Assembly: GCA_035448625.1 (NCBI GenBank) | Contig: DAOTJI010000018.1 | Coordinates: 1 to 38,210 of the forward strand | DNA from: UBA8904 sp035448625 | Lineage (GTDB): Bacteria; Desulfobacterota; Syntrophia; Syntrophales; Smithellaceae | Reading direction: 5' to 3' | DNA: 38,210 bases | Part shown: positions 16,736-25,412 of the stretch, one piece after another | Numbering within the stretch: position 1 is the first letter of the stretch | Layout: each line of letters starts with the position of its first letter | Notes under the pieces: generated by a model | Databases searched by the model: none | What the model was told of the DNA's origin: nothing | What the model saw: only the letters and a program-made list of their open reading frames with translations | Made by a program: the position numbers and the translations under genes

Positions 16736-17902
16736 GTGAAAAACATAACCATTCTGGGATCCACCGGCTCCATCGGCGAAAGCGCGCTGGATGTCGTTCA
16801 AAAAAACCCGAAAAAGTTCCGCGTGGCGGCTCTCGCCGCGGGCGGCAATGTGAAGCTTCTGGCTCGCCAGGCGCTGGCATTTCACCCCGCGGTGGTTTCC
16901 GTGCGGACGTCCGAGGACGCAAAGCGCCTTCGCGGTCTTTTGGGACCGGGCGGCAAAATTCGCGTGTTGTGCGGGGAAGAGGGGGTTCGGGAAGTGGCGG
17001 CGCATGCAGCGGCCGACATCGTTCTTTCCGCAATTTCCGGCGCGGCGGGCCTGAAACCCACGCTGGCGGCGATCGAAGCGGGTAAAGACATCGCGCTGGC
17101 CAACAAGGAAACGATGGTCATCGCGGGGGGGCTGGTGACCCGAAAAGCCCGTCGGAAGAAGATTCGCATTCTTCCCGTGGACAGCGAACACAGCGCGATT
17201 TTTCAGTGCCTTGCGGGACAGAACAAAGACCATGTCAGACGGATCATCCTCACGGCATCCGGCGGTCCGTTTTATTCTATGTCCATTGCGGAGCTGAAAA
17301 ACGTGACGCCGGCGCAGGCCCTGCGGCATCCGCGCTGGAAGATGGGCGCGAAAATCACGGTGGATTCGGCGTCGCTCATGAACAAAGGCCTGGAGGTGAT
17401 CGAGGCGAAATGGCTGTTCGACATCGACGTTTCCCGCATCGATGTTCTGATTCACCCCCAGAGCGTCGTTCATTCCGCAATCGAACTTGTGGACGGTTCC
17501 GTTCTGGCCCAGCTGGGCATTGCCGATATGAGAATTCCGATTGCCTACGCTCTGTCCTATCCGGACCGACTGACGAATGATCTGCCGGCGCTGGATCTGG
17601 CCAAGGCCGGTCCGCTTGCGTTTTTCCCGCCGGATGCGAAAAAATTTCCCTGCCTTCGCCTGGCTTTTGCGGCCGCGCGGGTTGGAGGCACGGCACCGGT
17701 GGTTCTGAATGCGGCGAATGAAGAGGCGGTGGCCGCTTTTCTTGAAAATAAAATTTGCTTTCATGAGATTCCCAAAGTAATAGAAAAAACGCTGGAGAAA
17801 CATACGGCAAAAACCGATCCTTCGCTGGAGGAGATTCTGCTGGCGGACGGGGAAGCCCGAATGGACGCGGCCGGCATTTTGAAGAAACTCAAGAGAGGAT
17901 GA
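16736..17902 (+). CDS. dxr: Dxr, 1-deoxy-D-xylulose 5-phosphate reductoisomerase
   Basis: This 388-residue NADPH-dependent enzyme makes MEP, the first committed step of the non-mevalonate isoprenoid pathway that feeds UppS. The NADPH motif GSTGSIG is at residues 8-14, LANKETMV at 121-128, metal ligands D149 and E151 in PVDSEHSAIFQ, and E220 in MNKGLEVIEA. The flexible loop HPRWKMG (198-204) is present. The start is GTG; the only nearby ATG (16728) is out of use because it hits a stop after three codons. The stop lies four bases before rseP, so the two are probably coupled. Confidence 0.96.
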   Translation: MKNITILGSTGSIGESALDVVQKNPKKFRVAALAAGGNVKLLARQALAFHPAVVSVRTSEDAKRLRGLLGPGGKIRVLCGEEGVREVAAHAAADIVLSAISGAAGLKPTLAAIEAGKDIALANKETMVIAGGLVTRKARRKKIRILPVDSEHSAIFQCLAGQNKDHVRRIILTASGGPFYSMSIAELKNVTPAQALRHPRWKMGAKITVDSASLMNKGLEVIEAKWLFDIDVSRIDVLIHPQSVVHSAIELVDGSVLAQLGIADMRIPIAYALSYPDRLTNDLPALDLAKAGPLAFFPPDAKKFPCLRLAFAAARVGGTAPVVLNAANEEAVAAFLENKICFHEIPKVIEKTLEKHTAKTDPSLEEILLADGEARMDAAGILKKLKRG

Positions 17903-17906
17903 TGGA

Positions 17907-18998
17907 TTGGTTACCTTTATTTCATTTATTGTGTTGCTGGGGATTCTGATTTTCGCGCATGAGCTGGGACATTTTCTGGCCGCGCGTGCGGGCGGCGTCG
18001 GGGTCCTGAAATTCTCCCTGGGGTTCGGACCCAAAATTTTCGGAAAGAAAATCGGCGAAACGGAATATGTCCTTTCCTGGATTCCGCTGGGCGGATTCGT
18101 CAAACTGCTCGGGGAATCGGGGACGGAGGAACTGCCGCCGGAAGATGAAAAACGGTCTTTTTACAAGCAGCCGAGATGGAAGCGGATGCTCATCGTACTG
18201 GCCGGTCCCGTCTTCAACTTTCTGCTGGCCGTCGTCATCTTTTTTCTGGTTTACCTGAACGGCCTGCCCAACCTTCTTCCGGTGATCGGGGAGTTGTCGC
18301 CCGATTCCGCCGCCGCCTCGTCGGGCATTCTCAAAGACGACGCGATTCTGTCCATCAATGACCGCAAAATATCCTTCTGGGACGAGATCAAACCCGTGAT
18401 CCGGGAATCCGGAGGCGGTGATCTCACCATCCGGATTCGGCGCGGCGGGGAAGAAAAAATCTTCACGGTCAAGCCGAAGCTGTCCAAAACAAAAAATATA
18501 TTCGGTGAAGAGGAAACGACCTATCTGATCGGAATTTCGCCGGCCGGAAAGACCGTCATCGAAAAGAAAAATCCTCCGGCTGCACTGATTTCTTCAGTGG
18601 AAAAAACATGGGAAATCAGCAAGCTCACGGTGATTTCCGTGGTGAAAATGCTCCAGGGAGTGCTGTCGCCCCGCACGCTGGGCGGACCCATCTTCATCGC
18701 TCAGGTGGCGGGAAACCAGGTGCGTGAAGGCATCGTTCCGTTTGTTCTTTTCATGGCCATTCTTTCCATCAATCTGGGGGTCATCAATCTGTTTCCCGTC
18801 CCGGTGCTGGACGGGGGACACATCTTCTTTTATCTGATCGAGATGGCGGCCCGAAGGGAAATTCCGGTCAAAATCAAGGAATGGGCGTCACAGATCGGGT
18901 TTGTTTTTCTGCTGATGCTGATGCTTTTTGTCATCATGATCGACATCGAAAGACTCAACATCAAACCGGTCAACGAGGTCTTACAATTTTTCAAATAA
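17907..18998 (+). CDS. rseP: RseP, site-2 intramembrane metalloprotease (single PDZ)
   Basis: This 363-residue M50 protease cuts membrane-embedded substrates. In E. coli it cleaves anti-sigma factor RseA after DegS. The zinc site HELGH (residues 18-22) lies in the first helix and the second motif VLDGGH near 300-305. One PDZ domain is visible (about 115-190), against two in the 450-residue E. coli protein. The start is TTG, with GAGG about eight bases upstream. The ATGs nearby are in another frame, and the family N-terminus VTFISFIVLLGILIFAHE begins directly here. No sigma-E or anti-sigma gene is in the window, so the substrate is unknown. Confidence 0.93.
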   Translation: MVTFISFIVLLGILIFAHELGHFLAARAGGVGVLKFSLGFGPKIFGKKIGETEYVLSWIPLGGFVKLLGESGTEELPPEDEKRSFYKQPRWKRMLIVLAGPVFNFLLAVVIFFLVYLNGLPNLLPVIGELSPDSAAASSGILKDDAILSINDRKISFWDEIKPVIRESGGGDLTIRIRRGGEEKIFTVKPKLSKTKNIFGEEETTYLIGISPAGKTVIEKKNPPAALISSVEKTWEISKLTVISVVKMLQGVLSPRTLGGPIFIAQVAGNQVREGIVPFVLFMAILSINLGVINLFPVPVLDGGHIFFYLIEMAARREIPVKIKEWASQIGFVFLLMLMLFVIMIDIERLNIKPVNEVLQFFK

Positions 18999-18999
18999 T

Positions 19000-19695
19000 A
19001 TGCTGACTCTGGCTTTCGACACGTCATCCAAAACCCTATCCGTCGCCCTGCTCAGGGACCGGACGGTTTTATACGACACCATTCTACACAAAGAGCAGAA
19101 TCATTCGGAGGTGCTTCTTCCGGCCATCGATGAAGCCTGCCGGCAGACGGGAACTTCCATGCGGGACGTCGGATTCTTCGCCTGCACGCTGGGGCCGGGA
19201 TCTTTTACCGGACTGCGCATCGGGCTCAGCACACTCAAAGGCCTGATCATGGCGACAGGAAAACCGGCTGCGGGGGTCTCAACGCTCGCCGCCCTGGCCC
19301 TCAACGTGGAGGAGCCGGACACCGTGATCGGTTCAGTCATGGATGCAGGCCGCGGCCAGGTTTATCTGGCCTACTACCGGCGTGGAAACGGGGGTATCCT
19401 CTATCCGGTCGGAAACCAACAGGCTCTGGATCCTCAAAACGTGGAGGATCCTTTTCCCGAGCCGGTCATCTATGTCGGAGACGGCGCCGTCCGGTATGCC
19501 GGGCTGATCCGTCCCCTGTCCGCGCAGAAGAATAAAATGGCCCCGGCCGAACAGCAGTTCATCAGCGCCGCAGCCGTCGCGAGGCTGGCGCTGGAGAAAT
19601 ACTCCCGCAAGGATTTGCTGGATCCGGCCCGGAGCGTTCCCGTTTATTTGCGTTCGGTGGATGCCCTGCCGAAAAAACCGATCATGCCGTTATGA
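19000..19695 (+). CDS. tsaB: TsaB, tRNA threonylcarbamoyladenosine biosynthesis protein
   Basis: This 231-residue ASKHA-fold protein is the non-catalytic partner of TsaD in making the t6A37 modification of ANN-decoding tRNAs. N-terminal LAFDTSSKTLSVAL (residues 3-16), the NHSEVLLP segment (33-40) and CTLGPGSFTGLRIGLSTLKG (about 62-81) are diagnostic. The ATG starts one base after the rseP stop and shows no Shine-Dalgarno box, so it is probably translated by coupling. The stop overlaps the next start as ATGA. TsaD, TsaE and TsaC are not in the window. Confidence 0.92.
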   Translation: MLTLAFDTSSKTLSVALLRDRTVLYDTILHKEQNHSEVLLPAIDEACRQTGTSMRDVGFFACTLGPGSFTGLRIGLSTLKGLIMATGKPAAGVSTLAALALNVEEPDTVIGSVMDAGRGQVYLAYYRRGNGGILYPVGNQQALDPQNVEDPFPEPVIYVGDGAVRYAGLIRPLSAQKNKMAPAEQQFISAAAVARLALEKYSRKDLLDPARSVPVYLRSVDALPKKPIMPL

Positions 19696-20567
19696 TTCGT
19701 CCTGACAACGCCGAACTATATCGACGGAAGAAAGGCAATCACGCCTTGGGTCTGAAGCCGGCTTTTGCGGTTTTCCTGATGATGGCCTGTCTCTGGGGGC
19801 CCTGCACGGTTTTTTCGGAAGTATTTCTGCCGGGAAGTTCCCAGCTCTCGCCCCTCATGCAAAGCAAAGCTCCGATCGCTTCCATTGCGGTGAAAAACAC
19901 GTATCCTCATGATCCGGACGCTTTCACGCAGGGGTTGCTTTTTCATCAGGGCTTTTTTTATGAATCCACCGGTCTTCTCGGGAAATCAACGCTTGCCCGA
20001 AAAGACATGAAAACCGGGAAAGTCTTGCAGGAGGTTCAGCTGCCCCGGGACTTTTTCGGAGAAGGCATTGTTTTGCTGAAGGATAAAATCTACCAGCTGA
20101 CCTGGCAGAACGAAACCGTCCTGATTTATGATGCCCGGTCCCTGAGGGAAATCAAAAAGATGAAATATTCCGGGGAGGGCTGGGGATTGACCTCCGACGG
20201 CAAATATTTGCTGATGAGCAACGGCTCGTCAACCGTCACTTTCCGGGATCCGGAATCCTTTAAAATCGTCCGGGAAATCCAGGTCCGGGACGGCGACACG
20301 CCTGTGGGGTATCTGAATGAACTGGAGTTCATCAGAGGTGAAATATGGGCGAACATATACATGGAAGATGTGATTGTCCGGATATCGCCCAAAAACGGCC
20401 GGGTAACGGGCTGGATTGATTTATCGGAGCTTCGCTCCTATCTGGCCCGAAACGCGCGGGTGGATGTGATCAACGGCATCGCCTATGACGAAAAGGCCAA
20501 CCGCATTTTTCTCACCGGCAAATTCTGGCCGAAAATCTTTGAGATTCAAATCAAGGACAAAAAATAA
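19692..20567 (+). CDS. Secreted plant-type glutaminyl-peptide cyclotransferase
   Basis: This 291-residue protein matches the plant/bacterial glutamine cyclotransferase family, a five-bladed beta-propeller that converts N-terminal glutamine of peptides or proteins to pyroglutamate. Family blocks are DPDAFTQGLLF (about 74-84), YESTG, DFFGEGIVL, LTWQNE and GEGWGLTSDG. Near the C-terminus come INGIAYDE and FLTGKFWPKIFEI. A hydrophobic stretch at about 21-42 acts as a signal peptide or anchor, so it should work in the periplasm. The start overlaps the tsaB stop as ATGA. The pairing with tsaB has no obvious functional reason and may just be shared transcription. Targets are unknown. Confidence 0.82.
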   Translation: MIRPDNAELYRRKKGNHALGLKPAFAVFLMMACLWGPCTVFSEVFLPGSSQLSPLMQSKAPIASIAVKNTYPHDPDAFTQGLLFHQGFFYESTGLLGKSTLARKDMKTGKVLQEVQLPRDFFGEGIVLLKDKIYQLTWQNETVLIYDARSLREIKKMKYSGEGWGLTSDGKYLLMSNGSSTVTFRDPESFKIVREIQVRDGDTPVGYLNELEFIRGEIWANIYMEDVIVRISPKNGRVTGWIDLSELRSYLARNARVDVINGIAYDEKANRIFLTGKFWPKIFEIQIKDKK

Positions 20568-20595
20568 TTCGGACAAGAGGTTTCTTTTCCGGAAT

Positions 20596-20615
20596 GCGGC
20601 AGAGTTCTTTGCCGC
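20596..20615 (+). terminator. Hairpin after the glutaminyl cyclase gene
   Basis: GCGGCA (20596-20601) and TGCCGC (20610-20615) form a six-base stem with an eight-base loop, about 30 bases after the stop. No T-run follows, so it is only a possible terminator. The rest of the 212-base gap holds the adk promoter. Confidence 0.3.
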
Positions 20616-20712
20616 CGACACTGACGGGTTTATCCATTCATCGCCATTTCCAGTTTCCCAGATCGGAGCTTGGGGAGCTATGAAGGTGCAGGGGAGAGAA
20701 ACCTTAATTGAC

Positions 20713-20741
20713 TTGACCGTTTGAAGGTTTTGCACTATAAG
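20713..20741 (+). promoter_or_regulatory. Sigma-70-type promoter for adk
   Basis: TTGACC (20713-20718) and TATAAG (20736-20741) are five-of-six matches with the ideal 17-base spacing, 38 bases before the adk ATG. A second TTGACT overlaps at 20708-20713. The adk ribosome binding site GGAGG follows at about 20769-20773. This is one of the two best promoters in the window. Confidence 0.72.
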
Positions 20742-20779
20742 CGCCGCAACGTAAAACATCTGAAAAATGGAGGATTACC

Positions 20780-21427
20780 ATGAGAATTATTTTACTGGGC
20801 GCGCCGGGCGCCGGCAAGGGAACGGTCGCCAAGCTGCTTACGGAATTTGACGGGTCCGTGCAGATCTCCACGGGCGATATTTTGCGATCCGCCGTGAAGG
20901 AGGGCAGCGCTCTCGGCAAAAAAGCAAAGGAATACATGGACCGGGGGGACCTGGTGCCCGATTCTCTGATTATGGACATTATGGAAGCAAGGCTGCAGGA
21001 GCCGGATTGCCGGAAAGGATTTATTCTGGACGGCTTTCCGCGGACGATTCCGCAGGCGGAAGAACTCAAAAAGCTGCTGGCTAAGCTCAACCTTAAAATG
21101 GATTTTGTCGCCAATCTGGATGTGCCGCGTGACGTGATCCTGGATCGTCTGACCACGCGCAGGACCTGCTGCAATCCCGACTGTCAGGCGATTTACAACG
21201 TCAAAAGCAATCCGCCCAGAGAAGACGGCACCTGCACGCTTTGTGACCATCAGACCATTCAGCGAGACGACGAAACGGAAGAGGCGATCACCAACCGTCT
21301 GGAAACCTACAATTCGAAAACGGCGCCGCTCATCGGTTTTTATGAAAAAGAAGGGCTGCTGAAAACCTTTTTGTCGCTTTCCTCCAAAGATACCGTTGCC
21401 GAAATCAAAAAAGCGCTCAAAGCCTGA
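20780..21427 (+). CDS. adk: Adenylate kinase with cysteine-rich lid
   Basis: This 215-residue long-form adenylate kinase interconverts ATP, AMP and ADP. The P-loop GAPGAGKGT is at residues 7-15, the AMP-binding STGDILR at 30-36, and DGFPRT at 84-89. The lid (about 125-165) carries C130, C131, C135, C152 and C155, so it probably binds zinc. The first knuckle is spaced C-x4-C (or C-x3-C) instead of the common C-x2-C, while the second is C-x2-C. QRDDETEEAITNRL follows as usual. It has its own promoter and probably shares a transcript with the helicase gene 15 bases downstream. Confidence 0.96.
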   Translation: MRIILLGAPGAGKGTVAKLLTEFDGSVQISTGDILRSAVKEGSALGKKAKEYMDRGDLVPDSLIMDIMEARLQEPDCRKGFILDGFPRTIPQAEELKKLLAKLNLKMDFVANLDVPRDVILDRLTTRRTCCNPDCQAIYNVKSNPPREDGTCTLCDHQTIQRDDETEEAITNRLETYNSKTAPLIGFYEKEGLLKTFLSLSSKDTVAEIKKALKA

Positions 21428-21442
21428 AAGCCCGGCCATCCA

Positions 21443-23410
21443 ATGACGGCGTATGAACGAGAGCTGAATTCTGAGCAATACCGGGTGGTCATGGAAACCG
21501 GCGGACCGCTGCTCGTTCTGGCGGGGGCCGGGAGCGGCAAGACGCGGACCCTGACCTACCGCGTGGCGCGCCTCTTGGAAGAGGGGGTTCCGCCGGAGCG
21601 GATCCTGCTTGCCACCTTCACCAACAAGGCCGCCCGTTCCATGCTCGGACGCGTCGAAAATCTGGCGGGCCGGGACACGGATAAAATACTGGGCGGCACG
21701 TTTCATTCCATCGCCTACCGCCTGCTGAGAATCTATGCCGGCCGCCTGGGCTACACGGCCGGCTTTTCCATCGTGGACGCAGAGGATGCGCGCCAGCTGA
21801 TCGCCGAGGTCATGGATGAACTCCGCATCGACACGAAGCTTTCCCGATTTCCCAAAAGCACGATGATCGCGGAAATGATCAGCCTTGCCCGCAACACCGA
21901 CGGCGCGCTGGAAGACGTGATAAAATCGCGCTACTCCTACTTTTTGCATTTGAGCCCGGAAATCCATGAGATTGCCCTGCGCTACGAGCGGAAAAAAATA
22001 GAGCTCCATGTGATGGATTTTGATGATCTCCTGACCCAGTGCCGCCGGTTGCTTCAGGATCATCCCGATGTCTTGAAAACGCTTTCCCGTAGATTCGAGC
22101 ATGTGCTGGTGGATGAATACCAGGACACCAACCTGCTGCAGGCGGAAATCGTCGATTTTCTGGCATCCGGCCATCGCAACCTGATGGTGGTGGGAGACGA
22201 TTCTCAGAGCATTTATTCCTTTCGCGGCGCCCGTTTCGAAAATATTCTCCATTTTCCCAAACGCTACCCCGACTGTAAAATCTTTACGCTGGAGACGAAC
22301 TATCGCAGCACGCCGCAAATTCTTCATCTGGCTAATCTGAGCATCCGAAACAACGAAAACCAGTTTCCCAAAGCGCTGAAAGCGGTTCGCGGTGAGGGGA
22401 GCAGGCCCATCCTGGTTTCCGCGGAAAATGTGTTGCAGCAGGCGGACTTTGTCGCGCAGCGGATCGAAGAACTCGCCCGCGCCGGCGTTTCATTCGGCGA
22501 GATGGCCGTCCTCTACCGGGCACACTATCATTCGATGGAAGTGCAGATGGAGCTGGTGCGGCGAGATATTCCCTTCGACATCCGCTCCGGCATCCGTTTT
22601 TTCGAACAGGCCCACGTCAAGGATGTGACCTCGTACATGCGCGTGCTGCTTCACCCGGATGATGAACTGGCCTGGCGAAGGATGCTGATGATGTATCCCC
22701 GCATCGGCAAGGCCACGTTTGATAAGATCTGGGGCAAGTTATCCGGGAAGGAAAATCCCCTGGAGGCGCTGCTTTCGGATGCGTTCGGCCAAACGATGCC
22801 CAAACCGGCGCGGGAGGGGCTCAGTCAGTGCCGAAAGACGATGCAACTGCTTACCTCCCTGGAGGCTTCCGACCGAATCCCTGGAAAAATCATTGAGGTG
22901 CTTCTCCATCAGGGAGGCTACCGGACGTATCTGCAAAATGTATATTCCGACGCGGCCGGACGGGAAGAGGACCTGATTCAGCTGGGAAATTTCGCCTCCC
23001 GGTTCGAGACGATGGAAGATTTCCTCAACGACCTGGCGCTCCTCACCCACATGTCCAGAGAGGAAGATTTCGAAGAACGGCAGGCCGACCGGGTCATCTT
23101 GAGCACGATTCATCAGGCCAAAGGGCTGGAATGGTCTTATGTGTTCATCATCGGGTGCGCCGACGGCATGATTCCCCTGTATCGCGCGCTCAACGAGCCG
23201 GGCGGGGAAGAAGAGGAAAGAAGGCTTTTTTATGTGGCGGTGACGCGCGCCAGGGACCAACTGTACCTTTCGTATCCCTTGCTGGACTACAGCCGCTCGT
23301 CCGGGACACAGACCCTCTGCTCGTCCCGTTTTCTAAGTGAAATATCGCCCTTGTCCCCACAGGATGAACAGCGCCCCTTTGAACAGTGGACGCTGTTTGA
23401 GGAAGCGTAG
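21443..23410 (+). CDS. UvrD/PcrA/Rep-family SF1A DNA helicase
   Basis: This 655-residue ATP-dependent 3'-5' helicase would act in nucleotide-excision or mismatch repair or replication-fork maintenance. The Q-motif LNSEQ is at residues 8-12, Walker A AGAGSGKT at 27-34, motif Ia TFTNKAA near 55-60 and Walker B VDEYQDT near 223-229. VGDDSQSIYSFRGA comes next. Late motifs are QAKGLEW near 555 and VAVTRARDQLYLSY near 598-611. Length is a little shorter than E. coli UvrD (720), mostly at the C-terminus. UvrD, PcrA and Rep cannot be told apart confidently by eye, so no symbol is given. It follows adk closely. Confidence 0.92.
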   Translation: MTAYERELNSEQYRVVMETGGPLLVLAGAGSGKTRTLTYRVARLLEEGVPPERILLATFTNKAARSMLGRVENLAGRDTDKILGGTFHSIAYRLLRIYAGRLGYTAGFSIVDAEDARQLIAEVMDELRIDTKLSRFPKSTMIAEMISLARNTDGALEDVIKSRYSYFLHLSPEIHEIALRYERKKIELHVMDFDDLLTQCRRLLQDHPDVLKTLSRRFEHVLVDEYQDTNLLQAEIVDFLASGHRNLMVVGDDSQSIYSFRGARFENILHFPKRYPDCKIFTLETNYRSTPQILHLANLSIRNNENQFPKALKAVRGEGSRPILVSAENVLQQADFVAQRIEELARAGVSFGEMAVLYRAHYHSMEVQMELVRRDIPFDIRSGIRFFEQAHVKDVTSYMRVLLHPDDELAWRRMLMMYPRIGKATFDKIWGKLSGKENPLEALLSDAFGQTMPKPAREGLSQCRKTMQLLTSLEASDRIPGKIIEVLLHQGGYRTYLQNVYSDAAGREEDLIQLGNFASRFETMEDFLNDLALLTHMSREEDFEERQADRVILSTIHQAKGLEWSYVFIIGCADGMIPLYRALNEPGGEEEERRLFYVAVTRARDQLYLSYPLLDYSRSSGTQTLCSSRFLSEISPLSPQDEQRPFEQWTLFEEA

Positions 23411-23505
23411 GGGGCTTCCCTCGGCCGTCGGCGTGATCGCCTCATTTGAGGAAAAGTTCCGGCGAGCCTCTTCCACGCCGGGATTCCGACTGACGCGGTC
23501 CGGCT

Positions 23506-24006
23506 TTATCCGGTTTCGTAGCAGGCCAGGATCTCTCCGAAGTACAGCGTATGATAATCTTGTTTTGGATAGATGGCCTGGTCTAAGCCCGGATCCAGGT
23601 CGGCCGGATTCAGGGCGGATTGGTAAATCTTTTTGCACTCGAAATGAATACCCGGAGCATGAATCACCGGAGATGCGACGTGCAGGCCGCTTGACGTTTT
23701 CAAACCGCACATCTTGAACTTGTCCACATCCCGGCCCGATTGGGTTCCGCAGAAAGCCGTTTCCCGGCTCATATCGCCGGACGGCACACTGACCGTGAAA
23801 TCCGAAGCCTTTTCCATGAGACCGAAGGTGTGGCGGGTCTTGCGCACCGCCACCATCAGGACCGGCTTCTGCCAGATGACGCCGAACATGGCCCAGCCGA
23901 TGGTCATGGTGTTTTGCGCATCCGCCGCCCGTACGGTCAGAAAAGCGCCTTTGCGGATTTTACGCATGGCTTCGCCGGCCACGCTCAGATAATCCATTTC
24001 TTTCAT
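23506..24006 (-). CDS. Flavin reductase-like domain protein (flavoredoxin type)
   Basis: This 166-residue protein has the FMN-binding split-barrel fold of the flavin-reductase-like family. Its blocks fit that family: GAFLTV near the N-terminus, then a TIGWAMFGVIWQKPVLMVAV stretch, then the TRHTFGLMEKASDFTVSVP region and FCGTQSGRDVDKF. It likely binds FMN and moves electrons or hydride in the cytoplasm; the partner is unknown. The ATG at 24006 has AAGGAGG just upstream. The frame stays open to 24138, but that extension is lysine-rich, lacks homology and would overlap the divergent gene. It points away from the GltD-like flavoprotein, sharing an 86-base intergenic region. Confidence 0.82.
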   Translation of the reverse strand: MKEMDYLSVAGEAMRKIRKGAFLTVRAADAQNTMTIGWAMFGVIWQKPVLMVAVRKTRHTFGLMEKASDFTVSVPSGDMSRETAFCGTQSGRDVDKFKMCGLKTSSGLHVASPVIHAPGIHFECKKIYQSALNPADLDPGLDQAIYPKQDYHTLYFGEILACYETG

Positions 24007-24092
24007 CTTGCCTCCTTTTTTCTCCGTCCGGCAGCCGTTTTTCTCCGAAGGTTGTGATTTTGAAAGTTTCGTATTTGATGCCATAGCAACCT

Positions 24093-25412
24093 TTGAGACT
24101 CCGGGCAACGATTTTTTTGGAAAACGTTCTTGAAACATCGGGCGCTTTGGACTATGAAGATGCGTCTAAAGGAGGAATTCCGGATTTGATCCGTCCAATC
24201 GCTCTCCGCTGCCTGAAATGCAAGGTTCCCCAGTGCAGGAAGCACTGTCCGGTATCCACGCCGATTCCCGACGTGACGCGGCTGGTGGAAGAAGAAAAGG
24301 AGCGGGAAGCCTCCGAAGTCCTTTTTGCCAACAATCCGCTTTCGGCCGTGTGCTCCATCGTCTGCCCGCATGAGCGAAATTGCTTTGGCCACTGCGTGCT
24401 CGGCAAAAAATCCGATCCGGTGGAATTTTTCAAAATCGAGCAGTACCTGTCCGGGAATTTTCTGAAAACATACGAGCCGCCTGACACGCAAAAGAAGGAA
24501 GACCGCATTGCCGTGGTCGGATCGGGCCCCGCCGGCATCACGATGAGCATCCTCCTGTCTTTGATGGGCTACCGGGTGACGCTCATGGAAGCCCGCGACA
24601 AAATCGGCGGCGTGTTGCGCTACGGCATTCCCGGATTCCGGCTTCCCCGGGAAATCGTGGATCGCTACGAGCCCATTTTGTTCAAGCTGGGCGTGCAATT
24701 CAAGCCCAACACCTTTATCGGCTCCTCCATCACGCTAGACGATATGTTCATCGACGGCTACAAGGCCGTCTTCATCGCCGTCGGCACGGCCAAGCCCAAC
24801 AAGCTGGGCCTGCTGGGCGAGACGCTCGGCAATGTTTATTACGCCATCGACTACCTCAAAAGCCCCGAAGCCTATCGTCTCGGCCGGCACGTGGCCGTCG
24901 TAGGCGCGGGAAATGTCGCGCTGGATGCCGCGAGAATTGCGGTCCGCAACGTTGAGCCGGGAGGCAAGGTGACGGTTGTCAACAACCTGCTTGAAGAGGA
25001 AATGACGGGCAACAAACGAGAAATCGCCGAGGCGACCGAAGAGGGCATTCGCTTTGTTCATCTTCTGCAGGCGATCAAGCTCGAGGAAGACGGCGTGAAG
25101 TGCGTTGCCGTCCGCGCCGAAAAAACCGAAAGCAACACGGTGTACGAAGAGGATTTTGCCCGCACTCAAAAGATTCCCGCCGATTCGATCATCGTCGCCA
25201 TCGGTCAGGGCCCTCAGGGCGCGGTGATGGCCGACAGCAACGTTTCCAAAACCCAGAGCGGGTTGGTCGCCGCCGACGAAAACGGCCATACTTCATCCCC
25301 GGGCGTGTTCGCCGCGGGCGACATCGTTACGGGGCCGAAAACGGTTGTCGAGGCCGTGGCCTTTGCCAAAAAGGTTGCCCTGGAAATCGACAGGTACTGC
25401 CGGGAACATTAA
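24093..25412 (+). CDS. GltD-like NAD(P)H-dependent Fe-S flavoprotein
   Basis: This 439-residue protein resembles the glutamate synthase small subunit and related NAD(P)H:acceptor oxidoreductases. The N-terminal Fe-S region has two cysteine sets: C40, C43, C48 and C52, then C87, C91, C97 and C101, suited to two [4Fe-4S] clusters. The FAD site GSGPAG is at 143-148, the NAD(P) site VVGAGNVALDAA near 268-279, and the C-terminal GVFAAGDIVTGPKTVVEA is typical. No large-subunit gene is beside it, so it may be a stand-alone anaerobe type or act with another partner. The N-terminus is uncertain: a TAG stop at 24084 leaves only TTG starts (24093, 24117, 24147), none with a clear Shine-Dalgarno box. Confidence 0.83.
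   Translation: MRLRATIFLENVLETSGALDYEDASKGGIPDLIRPIALRCLKCKVPQCRKHCPVSTPIPDVTRLVEEEKEREASEVLFANNPLSAVCSIVCPHERNCFGHCVLGKKSDPVEFFKIEQYLSGNFLKTYEPPDTQKKEDRIAVVGSGPAGITMSILLSLMGYRVTLMEARDKIGGVLRYGIPGFRLPREIVDRYEPILFKLGVQFKPNTFIGSSITLDDMFIDGYKAVFIAVGTAKPNKLGLLGETLGNVYYAIDYLKSPEAYRLGRHVAVVGAGNVALDAARIAVRNVEPGGKVTVVNNLLEEEMTGNKREIAEATEEGIRFVHLLQAIKLEEDGVKCVAVRAEKTESNTVYEEDFARTQKIPADSIIVAIGQGPQGAVMADSNVSKTQSGLVAADENGHTSSPGVFAAGDIVTGPKTVVEAVAFAKKVALEIDRYCREH

Noticed and set aside
15722..18103. 793-codon open frame on the minus strand opposite uppS, cdsA, dxr and rseP
   Set aside because: It lies antisense to well-supported genes, has low-complexity Arg/Gln/His-rich composition, and shows no domain. 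It results from the codon pattern of the sense genes.
20568..20712. Possible riboswitch before adk
   Set aside because: Only one short stem without a T-run was found, and it lies upstream of the likely transcription start, so it would not be in the adk mRNA.
20792..22327. 511-codon open frame antisense to adk and the helicase
   Set aside because: It spans two certain genes and the gap between them; its product looks like a mirror of their codon use.
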